DNA from: Akkermansiaceae bacterium
GTDB lineage: Bacteria > Verrucomicrobiota > Verrucomicrobiia > Verrucomicrobiales > Akkermansiaceae
Length of the DNA stretch: 64,000 bases
Assembly (NCBI GenBank): GCA_947462535.1
Contig: CANHPN010000001.1
Coordinates: 1 to 64,000, forward strand
Direction: 5' to 3'
In this document: in pieces, positions 9,159 to 17,501 of the stretch
How the letters are laid out: every line of letters starts with the position of its first letter
Position numbering within the stretch: position 1 is the first letter of the stretch
Notes under the pieces: model-generated
What the model was told of the DNA's origin: nothing
Database searches by the model: none
The model's input: only the letters and a program-made list of their open reading frames with translations
Program-made: the position numbers and the translations under genes

Positions 9159-10442
9159 TCAGAACGGCTCGACGCTCATCGTGCCGGTCGTGATCGTCCA
9201 CGCGTCGGCGGCAGGCATGCGCTTGAGTTCGTGGCCGACTCCCCACGAATCGGAAAAGAGGATCTCGGCGGTTTTAGCGTTGTAGCCGATGATCAAGCGC
9301 ATGTGGCCGCCCGCGTTCTGGGGGATACCGGGTTCGGGCACTTTGCCGAGCATCACCGTCCATAACAGAGGAGTTCCCTCGTCGATGTGGGTTTGGACGG
9401 CGCGCTGGAAGCGGTTCAGGTCGGATTTGTTCTTGGTCCGCACTTCGCGAAGGACGTCCAGATTCATCGCGCGATAGATCTCGCCAAGGTCGATCATGCT
9501 GCCCTGCTCGGGCAGGGGCGGGGCGTCGGCGCGTTTGGCGGCCCGATTGTAATCGGTGATGAGTCCGAGGATTTGTTTGATGTCGGATTTTTCGACCTCA
9601 CGCACGCGCACCTTGAAGCGGGTGCTGAGTTTTTTAAGAACGCCTAACATCGCATCGCTGCTCGTGCCGCTTTGCGCGGAGCTGTTCGCGGCCTGCGCGA
9701 GTTCCTGCTGGTCCACGGAAATCCCGTAGTAGCGCATGACGCGCTCCGTGGTGGCGACAACGCAATAACCCTTCTGCCCCTGGTCCACCATCGGGACATT
9801 GCCGAGCCAAACGTCGCCACTGGCGGCGTCGCGCTTGACTTGTGCCGCGCCGGAAAATTTTGCGGCCGGTGTATTCCTCAACGAGGGGACTCGGTCCCCG
9901 GGCGCTTTCGGGGGCATAATTTCCAGCCTCACGAATTCCGCGCGAAACGGAATGTCGCGGCTCTTCACTTCCTTGGTAAAACTGAACTCGAGGAGATAGT
10001 GCGCCTTGTCCGTCTCCCAGATCAACCCGTCGGCTTTCACCGCGTTCGTCGAGTCCTTTCCCCTCGGGGTGAACTTGGTGTTAGTGACCTTGTTTAGCGT
10101 CTCGGCGGAAGTCCGGACGAGGGCGTCGAACTTGTCCTTGGGCAACTCCCCGGCATCGCCCCGGGCATAAAGCATGACGATGATTTCACTGGGTTTTCCG
10201 TCCTTGAAGCGGACGATGCTTTCAACTGCGGGGAGGCCGTAAGCGGTGAGCTCCGTCCCGGCCACGCGCAGCGAGTCCTGGGAGTTGGAAGTCCATCGGT
10301 AGTCGAGCGGAGCGGCAGCCGCGAAAAACCCGTCGGGCTTCTGCGCCCAGAGATCATCGGCTGATAGCAGCGAGTCGATGGGTTTGGCCAAAGCGGTCGG
10401 GACGAGCGCGATCACACCGAGGGCGAAAAGTAAGCGGATCAT
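9159..10442 (-). CDS. Secreted C39-like (papain-fold) cysteine peptidase
   Basis: A 427-residue protein with signal peptide MIRLLFALGVIALVPTALA. The N-terminal half (about 25-200) has no family I recognise. The C-terminal half fits a C39_2/papain-like fold: VDQGQKGYCVVATTERVMRY places the catalytic Cys at about 227 with the oxyanion Gln just before it, GGHMRLIIGYN gives His at about 380, and FSDSWG gives the third polar residue at about 398 as Asp rather than the common Asn. No ABC-exporter peptidase context or double-glycine substrate was found nearby. It is probably a stand-alone envelope or secreted peptidase; its substrate is unknown. Confidence 0.75.
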   Translation of the reverse strand: MIRLLFALGVIALVPTALAKPIDSLLSADDLWAQKPDGFFAAAAPLDYRWTSNSQDSLRVAGTELTAYGLPAVESIVRFKDGKPSEIIVMLYARGDAGELPKDKFDALVRTSAETLNKVTNTKFTPRGKDSTNAVKADGLIWETDKAHYLLEFSFTKEVKSRDIPFRAEFVRLEIMPPKAPGDRVPSLRNTPAAKFSGAAQVKRDAASGDVWLGNVPMVDQGQKGYCVVATTERVMRYYGISVDQQELAQAANSSAQSGTSSDAMLGVLKKLSTRFKVRVREVEKSDIKQILGLITDYNRAAKRADAPPLPEQGSMIDLGEIYRAMNLDVLREVRTKNKSDLNRFQRAVQTHIDEGTPLLWTVMLGKVPEPGIPQNAGGHMRLIIGYNAKTAEILFSDSWGVGHELKRMPAADAWTITTGTMSVEPF

Positions 10443-10608
10443 TGAAGAAGGCGATCAGCATAGCCTTCCAGTCCATCCTGCCAAGGGATTTGTTGGAGGC
10501 TGTCTCACCGGCGCAGATTCATGAAATTCTCACGTGATCCGCTAATGGGCGGCTACGTGGGAGTGAAACTCCCGCTGCTCATCGCGCTCGCTCGGTTGTA
10601 ATGGGTTA

Positions 10609-10735
10609 TTGAACGGGCTTCTCGGTCTGCTGCTCGGCACCGACCCGGAATACTGGCTCAACCTCCAGCAGATGCACGACGTCGCAGCCGCCCGTGAGGA
10701 ACAGGCCTCCGCGCTGGAGCGCATCGTGCCGATCA
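10609..10735 (+). pseudogene. Fragment resembling a HigA-family antitoxin
   Basis: About 40 codons read LGTDPEYWLNLQQMHDVAAA and on. This matches the segment after the helix-turn-helix in HigA/VapI antitoxins (consensus LGTSPEFWLNLQxxYDL). The helix-turn-helix part is absent and no HigB toxin flanks it. Reading continues in another frame (NNAAGIAHLIKEVTA), which I could not place. The whole 10443-11222 gap looks like gene debris: this fragment, the U32 fragment and no complete gene. Confidence 0.55.
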
Positions 10736-10943
10736 CGGCGATGTTCTCAAAGCCTCCTTCCCCGTGGAAAACAACGCGGCGGGTATCGCCCACCTCATCA
10801 AGGAAGTCACCGCCACCGCCCGCACCCGTCTCCACCTTCCGTCACGGATGCTAACATCCCGCAAGGTTCAGAATCAGCCCGGCCAAATCGAAAGTTACGA
10901 TCTGGCAAGCATCCTCACGCCCAAATTCGGCCTTCAGAAAAAA

Positions 10944-11138
10944 TCAAAAAACACCTTGTTTCGATATGATATTACTGACCCTCTCGACCGAGATCCGCGT
11001 CGATGAAATATCCGCGCACAGGCGGGCGTTGAAAAGCGGCAGGCCGAAATAGATGGCCCCGGCGGCGGCGCGGGCGCAATCCCAGTTTCCTGGGGGTGCG
11101 AGAAGTTCGGGAGTGGAATCAAGGTTGCGCGTTTGCAT
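10944..11138 (-). pseudogene. 5' remnant of a U32-family peptidase gene
   Basis: On the minus strand, ATG at 11138 opens MQTRNLDSTPELLAPPGNWD and then AIYFGLPLFNARL. This matches the start of U32 peptidases (PELLAPAGNWDCARAAVANGADAIYFGL... consensus), but with a small internal deletion replacing the VANGAD segment. The similarity ends after about 45 residues and a stop follows at 10944. Family members have 400 or more residues with a PF01136 core, all missing here. It is a dead fragment next to the DUF1800 promoter region. Confidence 0.65.
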
Positions 11139-11222
11139 GGCGGGAATGAATCACGGGCGGCGTTTGGAAAACAGGCGGGATTTTTTCAAGCAACTTTCGG
11201 TTTGCGGCAGGGTTTCCCATCC

Positions 11223-12743
11223 ATGCTAGCCCAAGCTGACGAAACCTGGACCATCTTCGAGGCCGCCCACCTCCTGAATCGCGCAGGTTTCGGCGGCAGC
11301 CCCGCGGAAATCAAATCCTTCCATGCACTCGGCCGGCAGAAGGCGGTGAATTCACTGGTGGCACCCGCCGAGCCGCTGGATGCATTCCCGCTTCCGGCTT
11401 GGAGTGTCGGCGATCAGGCGCTCGCCGCCATGCGCGAACGCCGCCAGCCTTTCCGCAGCAACCGAAAGGCGATGGAAGGTCTTTCTCCCGAGGAGGCGGA
11501 AAACGTCAAGCGCGAGGCCATCAAAAAAATCCAGCAGGAACGCCGTCAGCAAGCGCTTGAAGGCCAGGGCTGGTGGTTCCGCCGGATACTTAAAACGCAG
11601 GCTCCGCTGCGGGAGAAAATGACGCTCTTCTGGCACGACCACTTCGCCACCTCCATCCAGAAGGTGAATCAACCGGTCTTCATGATGCGCCAGAACGAGC
11701 TGTTCCGACGGAGTGCTTTCGGCAGCTTCAAGAACCTGACCCACGCGATTCTAATGGACCCGGCGATGGTGCTTTATCTCGACACCCAGAGTTCGAAGAA
11801 GAACATGCCAAACGAAAATTTCGCCCGCGAGGTGATGGAACTCTTCACCCTCGGCGAGGGCAACTACACCGAGCAGGACGTCCGCGAAGCCGCCCGCGCG
11901 TTCACCGGCTACTATCTGAATCAAGGCGAGGGGAAAGTCAGCCACGACAAGCGCAAATGGGACCCGGCCGATAAAACCATCTTCGGCAAAACCGGCCCCT
12001 TCGCCGGCAAGGACGTCATCGACCTCATCTTCGGGAAAAAGCAGGCCGCGCGCTTCATGGCGAAAAAACTCTGGGAGTTCTTCGTTTACGAAGATCCGTC
12101 GGAGCCCGCGCTCGACGCTCTCGCCGAGAGTTACCAGAAAGCGGATTTCCAGACCGGTTCCTTGCTGCGGGAAATTTTTCTATCCAAGGAATTCTACTCC
12201 GAGGCCGCCATCCGTTCGCAGATCAAATCGCCGGTCCAATACCTCATCGAGCTTCTCAAACAGCTTGAAATCACCGAGCCGCCCGTCGGATTTCCGGTCA
12301 TCGCGCAGCAGCAGTTAGGGCAGGTGTTGTTCATGCCGCCCAACGTCGCTGGCTGGGATTGGGGACAAGCATGGATCAACACCAACACCCTGCTCACCCG
12401 CTACAACCTCGCCGGATTTCTCACCAAGGGTGCCGGCGACACGGACAAATCCATGATGCCGGAACGGATGAAAACTCCCGGCATGGCGCCCGGCTCCAAG
12501 CGCATGGGCCGCGGCTGGGACGGCCCGGACTACGAGAAAATCGCCCCGCGCCTGCTGCGGGAGAATCCCACCGATCTCGTCGATTCACTCGTCTTCCGCT
12601 TCTTCCAATGCCCGCTTCCCGACAAGGCCCGCAAGTCGTTCATCGAATACGCGGTCACCAAAAAAGGTGCCGTTTTCACCGACAAGGAAACCGCTGAGCT
12701 CTGCCACCTGATGCTCAGCACTCCATACTATCAGCTATTCTAA
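11223..12743 (+). CDS. DUF1800 family protein
   Basis: 506 residues from ATG at 11223 (MLAQADETWTIFEAAHLLNR). A longer frame from 11133 adds 30 residues without family features. Hallmarks are AAHLLNRAGFGGSPAEI at the start, LFWHDHFATS in the middle, the highly conserved NFAREVMELFTLGEGNYTEQ, FTGYYL, and LLSTPYYQLF-like final residues (MLSTPYYQLF). DUF1800 proteins are common in Planctomycetes and Verrucomicrobia and almost always pair with a DUF1501 gene, as here 13 bp downstream. The biochemical role is not established; an envelope role is inferred from the exported partner. Confidence 0.9.
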   Translation: MLAQADETWTIFEAAHLLNRAGFGGSPAEIKSFHALGRQKAVNSLVAPAEPLDAFPLPAWSVGDQALAAMRERRQPFRSNRKAMEGLSPEEAENVKREAIKKIQQERRQQALEGQGWWFRRILKTQAPLREKMTLFWHDHFATSIQKVNQPVFMMRQNELFRRSAFGSFKNLTHAILMDPAMVLYLDTQSSKKNMPNENFAREVMELFTLGEGNYTEQDVREAARAFTGYYLNQGEGKVSHDKRKWDPADKTIFGKTGPFAGKDVIDLIFGKKQAARFMAKKLWEFFVYEDPSEPALDALAESYQKADFQTGSLLREIFLSKEFYSEAAIRSQIKSPVQYLIELLKQLEITEPPVGFPVIAQQQLGQVLFMPPNVAGWDWGQAWINTNTLLTRYNLAGFLTKGAGDTDKSMMPERMKTPGMAPGSKRMGRGWDGPDYEKIAPRLLRENPTDLVDSLVFRFFQCPLPDKARKSFIEYAVTKKGAVFTDKETAELCHLMLSTPYYQLF

Positions 12744-12756
12744 CCACCTTGATCCC

Positions 12757-14079
12757 ATGAAAACCCGCCGCGATTTCCTCCGCTCTACCGTCCTCGGTGC
12801 ATCCGCCACCTGGACGGTCCCCATGTTCGTCGAGCGCACCTTCGGCCAGCTCCATGAAGGTGCCCGCGACCTCGCCGTCCAGCCGGTCACCGGCAAGGAC
12901 GACACCATCCTCGTCGTCCTCCAGCTCGCCGGCGGCAACGACGGGCTCAACACGCTCGTGCCCTTCGCCGATGACGCCTATCACAAGGCCCGGCCGCGCC
13001 TCGCGAAGAAGGAGGGGGAAATCATCAAGCTCAGCGACCACGTCGGTCTGAACGCCTCGATGCCATTCCTCGGCTCCCTGTTCAAGGAAGGCAACCTCGG
13101 CATCGTCCAGGGCGTGGGCTATCCGAATCCGAACCGCTCCCACTTCGTCTCCACCTCCATCTGGGAAACCGCCGACACCACCAACCATTCCAACACCGGC
13201 TGGCTCGGCCGCTATTTCGACAACGCCTGCCCTGGCACCGACCCCACCGTGGGCATCAGCTTCAATAAGACCCAGCCCGAAAGCTTCGGAGCCTTGAAAA
13301 ACCCCGGCGTCTGCCTTAACTCGCCCGAGCTCTACCGCTGGATTCACAGCGGCGGAGACAAGGACCAGGCGGAACAATTCTTCGCCGACCTCAACAAGCC
13401 TAACATAGGAGTGGATCACGACGAGGACGAGCCCACCAGCGGCGGCTCCATCGCCATGGCCGCGGGCGGCAGGGTGGGCGGCATCACCGGCGAGGGAAAT
13501 CTCGCCTTCCTCGAACGCGTCGCCCTCGACGCCCGCGTCAGCTCGAAGACCATCCTCGAAATCGCCGCCAAGCATAAAACCCGCGTCAGCTACGACGGCT
13601 CCCCACTCGCCCGGAATCTCAACCTCGTCGCCCGCATGATCGCCGGCGGCATGCCGACCCGCGTTTACTACGTCAGCCACGGCGGCTTCGACACCCACAA
13701 CCAGCAGGTCAATTCCCACGACCGCCTGCTAGGCCAGCTCGACAGCGGACTGAAATCCTTCTTCGCCGACCTCAAGCAGCAGGGAAATGACAAGCGCGTC
13801 GTGCTCATGACCTTCTCCGAATTCGGCCGCCGCGTTTCGGAAAACGCCAGCGCCGGCACCGACCACGGCAAGGCATCCTGCCTGTTCCTCGCCGGCCCCG
13901 GCATCAAGGGCGGCCTCCACGGCACCCACCCCAGCCTCACCGACCTATCGGAAGGCGACATCAAGCACACCGTGGATTTCCGCAGCGTTTACGGCACCTT
14001 GCTCGGCGACTGGCTCAAGGCCCCGAACCTCAAGCCCATCCTCGGCGCGAACTATCCGAAGATGGGGCTCATCGGGTGA
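12757..14079 (+). CDS. DUF1501 family protein with Tat signal
   Basis: A 440-residue protein opening MKTRRDFLRSTVLGASATW, a twin-arginine (RRDFLR) signal that predicts folded export. The core shows VVLQLAGGNDGLNTLVPFAD, NPNRSHFVSTSIWET, YYVSHGGFDTHNQQ, LMTFSEFGRRVSENAS and GTDHGKASCLFLAGPGIKGG. These metal-ligand-like Asp/His motifs are shared with the alkaline-phosphatase/sulfatase fold, so phospho- or sulfo-ester hydrolysis is plausible but not shown. It follows the DUF1800 gene by 13 bp and is followed by two hairpins, so the pair is a two-gene operon. Confidence 0.92.
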   Translation: MKTRRDFLRSTVLGASATWTVPMFVERTFGQLHEGARDLAVQPVTGKDDTILVVLQLAGGNDGLNTLVPFADDAYHKARPRLAKKEGEIIKLSDHVGLNASMPFLGSLFKEGNLGIVQGVGYPNPNRSHFVSTSIWETADTTNHSNTGWLGRYFDNACPGTDPTVGISFNKTQPESFGALKNPGVCLNSPELYRWIHSGGDKDQAEQFFADLNKPNIGVDHDEDEPTSGGSIAMAAGGRVGGITGEGNLAFLERVALDARVSSKTILEIAAKHKTRVSYDGSPLARNLNLVARMIAGGMPTRVYYVSHGGFDTHNQQVNSHDRLLGQLDSGLKSFFADLKQQGNDKRVVLMTFSEFGRRVSENASAGTDHGKASCLFLAGPGIKGGLHGTHPSLTDLSEGDIKHTVDFRSVYGTLLGDWLKAPNLKPILGANYPKMGLIG

Positions 14080-14086
14080 ATGTGTT

Positions 14087-14138
14087 CCGACTGTCTCAGT
14101 CGGATTCCAAGGCTCCGCTCCCGGCTGAGGCAGCCGGG
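14087..14138 (+). terminator. Double hairpin after the DUF1501 gene
   Basis: Two perfect inverted repeats begin 7 bp after the stop: CCGACT/AGTCGG (14087-14092, 14098-14103, 5-nt loop) and CCCGGCTG/CAGCCGGG (14120-14127, 14131-14138, 3-nt loop). A short T-containing stretch follows. They are likely to end the DUF1800-DUF1501 transcript. The pair could also be a dispersed palindromic repeat; genome-wide copies would tell. Confidence 0.6.
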
Positions 14139-14242
14139 ACACTTTCTTGGGCGACCGCGGAGGGGATCTTGACTCAATCCGCTTGGCCGGATTTGCGGCT
14201 AATGCACAGGGCCGCCCATTCCTCAGCCTTTCTCAGACTCTT

Positions 14243-14429
14243 TCATGGCTCAGGGATTTCCAGTGCGCGGCAGATTTTTCGGGCCAGCAGGTCCGGGACT
14301 TCGGCATGTCGGGGAACGGGTTCCCGGCGTCCGGTTTTTGGATTCCAGTAAATCGAATGGGAACCGCCCTCACGTTTGAGTGAGGCAACCATTGGCTTCG
14401 AGGTGGCGGATCAACTCCTTGCGCTTCAT
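14243..14429 (-). pseudogene. hicA: HicA-type toxin gene with a frameshift
   Basis: The minus strand from ATG at 14429 reads MKRKELIRHLEANGC, the standard HicA opening, then stops in frame after five more codons. The next frame continues the family at once: REGGSHSIYWNPKTGRREPV, then PRHAEVPDLLARKICRALEI, ending in TGA at 14243. The catalytic His region (GGSHSIYW) is intact but reachable only by a frame change near 14380. Spacing to the family motif suggests one extra base. The ATG overlaps the hicB stop (ATGA), so the genes are translationally coupled in the order hicB-hicA. Either the toxin is dead or a slip restores it; the former is more likely. Confidence 0.75.
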
Positions 14430-14662
14430 GCAAGGGCGAGGGGAACCAGTTTCTCACCACTGCCCAAGCTGGCGCGGGCGTCCTCGCGGCGGTCCTCCAA
14501 CAGCAGCAGGATGGACTCGCGGAGCGATTCCGGCGCCTCCTCCTCGGTGAGTCCCTGGCCGTTGCCCTCGGGAAACTCCGGGGAGAATGCAACGAACCAT
14601 TCCCCATCGCGCAACACGCGGGCAGTGAACGTGGCGGGTGTTTTCATGCGCTCAATCTGCAT
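14426..14662 (-). CDS. hicB: HicB-family antitoxin
   Basis: A 78-residue protein (inner start MKTPATFTARVLRDGEWFVA at 14647) with the HicB partial RNase-H-like fold: WFVAFSPEFPEGNGQGLTEE followed by SLRESILLLLEDR. HicB binds and blocks the mRNA interferase HicA and often represses its own operon. Here it is complete while its partner, which overlaps its stop codon by two bases, is frameshifted. There is no obvious C-terminal DNA-binding domain, so this is the short form. Retention without an active toxin may reflect recent decay or an anti-addiction role. Confidence 0.82.
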   Translation of the reverse strand: MQIERMKTPATFTARVLRDGEWFVAFSPEFPEGNGQGLTEEEAPESLRESILLLLEDRREDARASLGSGEKLVPLALA

Positions 14663-14874
14663 CAGTCGGCAGCTTGCGGCAAGCGTGGATTGCCACCGCC
14701 AACGGGGCGAGGATGGCGAGCCATTTCAAGGCGGTGAGCGGTTGGGCGGGGAGCCGGGTCAACGGGACGGCGGGAATCTGGCAAAATGATTGGGAAATGG
14801 CACTACCAAATACACCAGGGCCGAGCGGCCAAGTTCTTCAGCGGATTTCTAGAAGCGCCGGCCCTGCCAAATCA

Positions 14875-15081
14875 TCAGTAGCCGATGATCAGCACCGTCG
14901 CCTTCTTCACGTCGTCCACCACCGCCTCGACCTTCTGCTCGTGGGTCTTCGCATCGGGCATTCCCGCGCTGGCTTCGGGGACGGCTTCGAGGAAATTGAG
15001 CGGATAGCTGCTCTTCAAGGCGTGGTTCACGTTCAGCGCCAGTGTGTCACCGATCCAGCCGCCAATGCTTGTTAGTCGGGA
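14875..15081 (-). pseudogene. C-terminal gene fragment of unknown family
   Basis: A minus-strand frame without a start codon, stopped at both ends, encodes GGWIGDTLALNVNHALKSSY, PLNFLEAVPEASAGMPDAKT and a hydrophobic end (ATVLIIGY). Codon use is like that of real genes here (C/G at third positions), and no overlapping gene competes. It looks like the tail of a decayed gene, but I do not recognise the family. Between it and hicB (14663-14874) I see nothing I can support. Confidence 0.4.
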
Positions 15082-15117
15082 CTAAAGCATTTCAGCGTTT
15101 CTCTTTGAGCATCGGCC

Positions 15118-17166
15118 TCACTTCGCAATGGTTATTTTTACTGGCGCGGTTTCGTTGAGAAACAAAAACAAAACCAGGTCGGTCCCTTCCAATCGTGTGA
15201 GGTGACCCACGCGTAGATCCTTGCCCGGCGACATCGTTCTTCCGTTGACGGAGACCACCACGCAGCCCTCGCCCCAGTTCTTGAACACGAAGGCCGGGTT
15301 ATGTAGGGGCGCTTCCGGTGAGGCTTCGAGTTGGATTTCGACGGGGCCTACGGTGCCATCGGCGAGTTCCAATTCGTAGGCGCGGCGCTGGGGCACGTAA
15401 GCGCCATGGATCGCGCCGTTTGCGGAGGGAGAGACCAGCGTCATCTTCGCCGGATTGAACCATGATCTGGCCACCGGGACCAATAACTCGGGACGCTGGT
15501 CGGTCATGCCGTAAAGGGCGCAGTCGCCGAGCGGGTCGCCCCAGGCGAGCGAGGAGTGCGAGGCGCGATCGGCCGCCTGGCAGTGGCGGCCATCGGAAGC
15601 GATCATGGCCACGGGCCAGTGGTTCCACCATGGAAAGATGGAGTATTCCGGCCGCCGCTCGGCGCGGAAAGTATCGATGCGCGAACCAGGCAGCATGGCG
15701 ATAAACGGCTTGAACCGCGACTTGAAATTGATGACCTGGATGGGCGCGTCGGTCCGTTTAAATGCGGGATAGTCTGAGGCCCAGGAATAGGTTTCAGTCT
15801 CCCCCTCCAGAGTGACCAAGGTCATTGCTCCCGCTTCCACGTTGTCTTCGGGGCGGGTGCCGGCAGCGTTGAGGAAAATGGTTTCCTGCCAGCCGCCTTC
15901 GCCGGGCAACACATGGCGGACTGCCACGCCGTCCGGATAAATGGTATATCTCTCGCGTCCCCAAAGCGGCCAGCCCTCGCGGTCCGGTTGGTAACGCAGC
16001 AGCGCGTCCATCTGCGCGTAAACCCACTCGACGACGACGCGGGCGGGGGTGTTTTCGATGATTTGAACGCGTGAGGAACGGCACTGGTTATCCTGCATGT
16101 GTTCAATGCACCCGGTAGGCTCATTCTGCCACGGGCGTTTGGCGTCCCAGTTGCCACCCGTCTCCCGGCTTTGGTCGGCTAACCATTTGTTGTTTTCGCT
16201 GACCCAACAGGGCGAATAGCGAGTGCCGCGCCAGAACACCACTTTCACCGGCAAAGCATCAAACGTTACCACCACGTCGGCGTGCTCCGTGACCTTGGTG
16301 TCCCACAACCGATCCCACTGCGGATAATACTTCAACGTGGTGGTAAAGGCACCGAATTTTGGCGGTCCCTTGGTCGTCACAGAGGGCCAATCCCTAGTGC
16401 CGAAGGGGGGAATGTTTTCGACCTTAACCGCAGCATGTGCGGCGGCGATCTCCTCCGCGCTCAATGGGTGATCGTAAACCTCCAACTCATCGAGGGCGCC
16501 ATCCAACGAATAGGGAGTGGCGAAGGTGGCCCAGGTGCGCACGGGATGTGAGGCTGGCAACGGATCCTTCGGCATGCCGCTCACGATGGGGTTGGTGGGG
16601 GCCATGACTCGGTTGCCGTGCGGTTCGAGCGGCAGGGATTTCACGAGCTGTCCGTCCCGGTAGATGGCGATTGCCTTGCCTGGCTCGAACACCGCTACGA
16701 GGTCATACCACTGACGGAGTTCCAAGTCCACCTTGGGGCCGGTCACGGATAGCAGTTCATCCCGGATTTCCGAGCGGCACTGAACCCATTGTTTACCCAA
16801 CTGCATCCCAAGTCCAAACCGGCCGTTGGAATCAATTCCGAATGAGAACCCCGTCTTGCCGAAAGTGCCCTGTTCAAGAATGGGTGCCCAGTTCCACGGA
16901 TAGGCCCCGAGCGACACCCAGGCTCGCAGGGTGAAACCTTTGCTGTGAGTCAAGGAATCCAGCAGGGCAGGACCGCCGCTGATGCCGGTGGTGAAGCCGT
17001 CGAGGTGAAGGCATTGCCCTTTCACGCCGGGCACGAAATCGTGGAAGCCGCGCAATTCGCCGGAGATATTGTTAAGGTTCTCGCACGTCCAATGAGCCGT
17101 TGGTTCCGCCGCCAAGCTGACGATGAGCAAACAAGCCATTGAGGTGCTCCATCTGCGGCAATTCAT
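15118..17166 (-). CDS. Secreted LamG-domain protein
   Basis: From ATG at 17166 this is 682 residues, beginning MNCRRWSTSMACLLIVSLAA, a plausible signal peptide. An upstream ATG at 17289 adds 41 residues that would bury the signal, so it is less likely. A LamG/concanavalin-A-like lectin domain spans about 25-250 (GFTLRAWVSLGAYPWNWAPI; LDGALDELEVYDHPLSAEEI). The rest has many Trp and Tyr residues (YPQWDRLWDTKVTEHADVVV; KRPWQNEPTGCIEHM) and ends in a beta-rich region. The large C-terminal part may be a glycan-active domain, but no known catalytic motif was recognised. The gene is alone between fragments and the rml genes. The 210-bp gap upstream shows no gene. Confidence 0.75.
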   Translation of the reverse strand: MNCRRWSTSMACLLIVSLAAEPTAHWTCENLNNISGELRGFHDFVPGVKGQCLHLDGFTTGISGGPALLDSLTHSKGFTLRAWVSLGAYPWNWAPILEQGTFGKTGFSFGIDSNGRFGLGMQLGKQWVQCRSEIRDELLSVTGPKVDLELRQWYDLVAVFEPGKAIAIYRDGQLVKSLPLEPHGNRVMAPTNPIVSGMPKDPLPASHPVRTWATFATPYSLDGALDELEVYDHPLSAEEIAAAHAAVKVENIPPFGTRDWPSVTTKGPPKFGAFTTTLKYYPQWDRLWDTKVTEHADVVVTFDALPVKVVFWRGTRYSPCWVSENNKWLADQSRETGGNWDAKRPWQNEPTGCIEHMQDNQCRSSRVQIIENTPARVVVEWVYAQMDALLRYQPDREGWPLWGRERYTIYPDGVAVRHVLPGEGGWQETIFLNAAGTRPEDNVEAGAMTLVTLEGETETYSWASDYPAFKRTDAPIQVINFKSRFKPFIAMLPGSRIDTFRAERRPEYSIFPWWNHWPVAMIASDGRHCQAADRASHSSLAWGDPLGDCALYGMTDQRPELLVPVARSWFNPAKMTLVSPSANGAIHGAYVPQRRAYELELADGTVGPVEIQLEASPEAPLHNPAFVFKNWGEGCVVVSVNGRTMSPGKDLRVGHLTRLEGTDLVLFLFLNETAPVKITIAK

Positions 17167-17501
17167 CGAGCCGAAGCGGCGATAGGGTAGGGAAGGGGTA
17201 AGTTCCTGGTTTTGACAACTCTCGTCGCATTGCGCTTTCAGAATTTCGTTAGGTCTTCCGCTGATCATGACGACAAAATTGTCCGTCAAAGGGTTCTTCC
17301 ACTCAACTCAAATACGGATCTTCAGCAAAATCTGTGGGTGAATTTAGGTTCGGGTAGATTCCCAAGTGCGTGATAAACCAAATTCAACCTCTGGCAAACC
17401 ATCGCTGTGCCGCCCACCAGCAAGCTCGGCTTGGAAAAAACCGCAGGCTTTCCGCACCGAGGCGAACCGCCAGGAAGCCGGTTTCCGGGCGGCTTGAACG
17501 G

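Noticed and set aside
12715-13719. 334-codon minus-strand open frame
   Set aside because: Antisense to the DUF1501 gene, whose motifs are clear; amino acid composition (Ala/Gly/Val/Asp) is that of a shadow frame.
14087-14138. Palindromes as an att site or IS end
   Set aside because: No integrase, transposase or target duplication nearby; position right after a stop suits a terminator.
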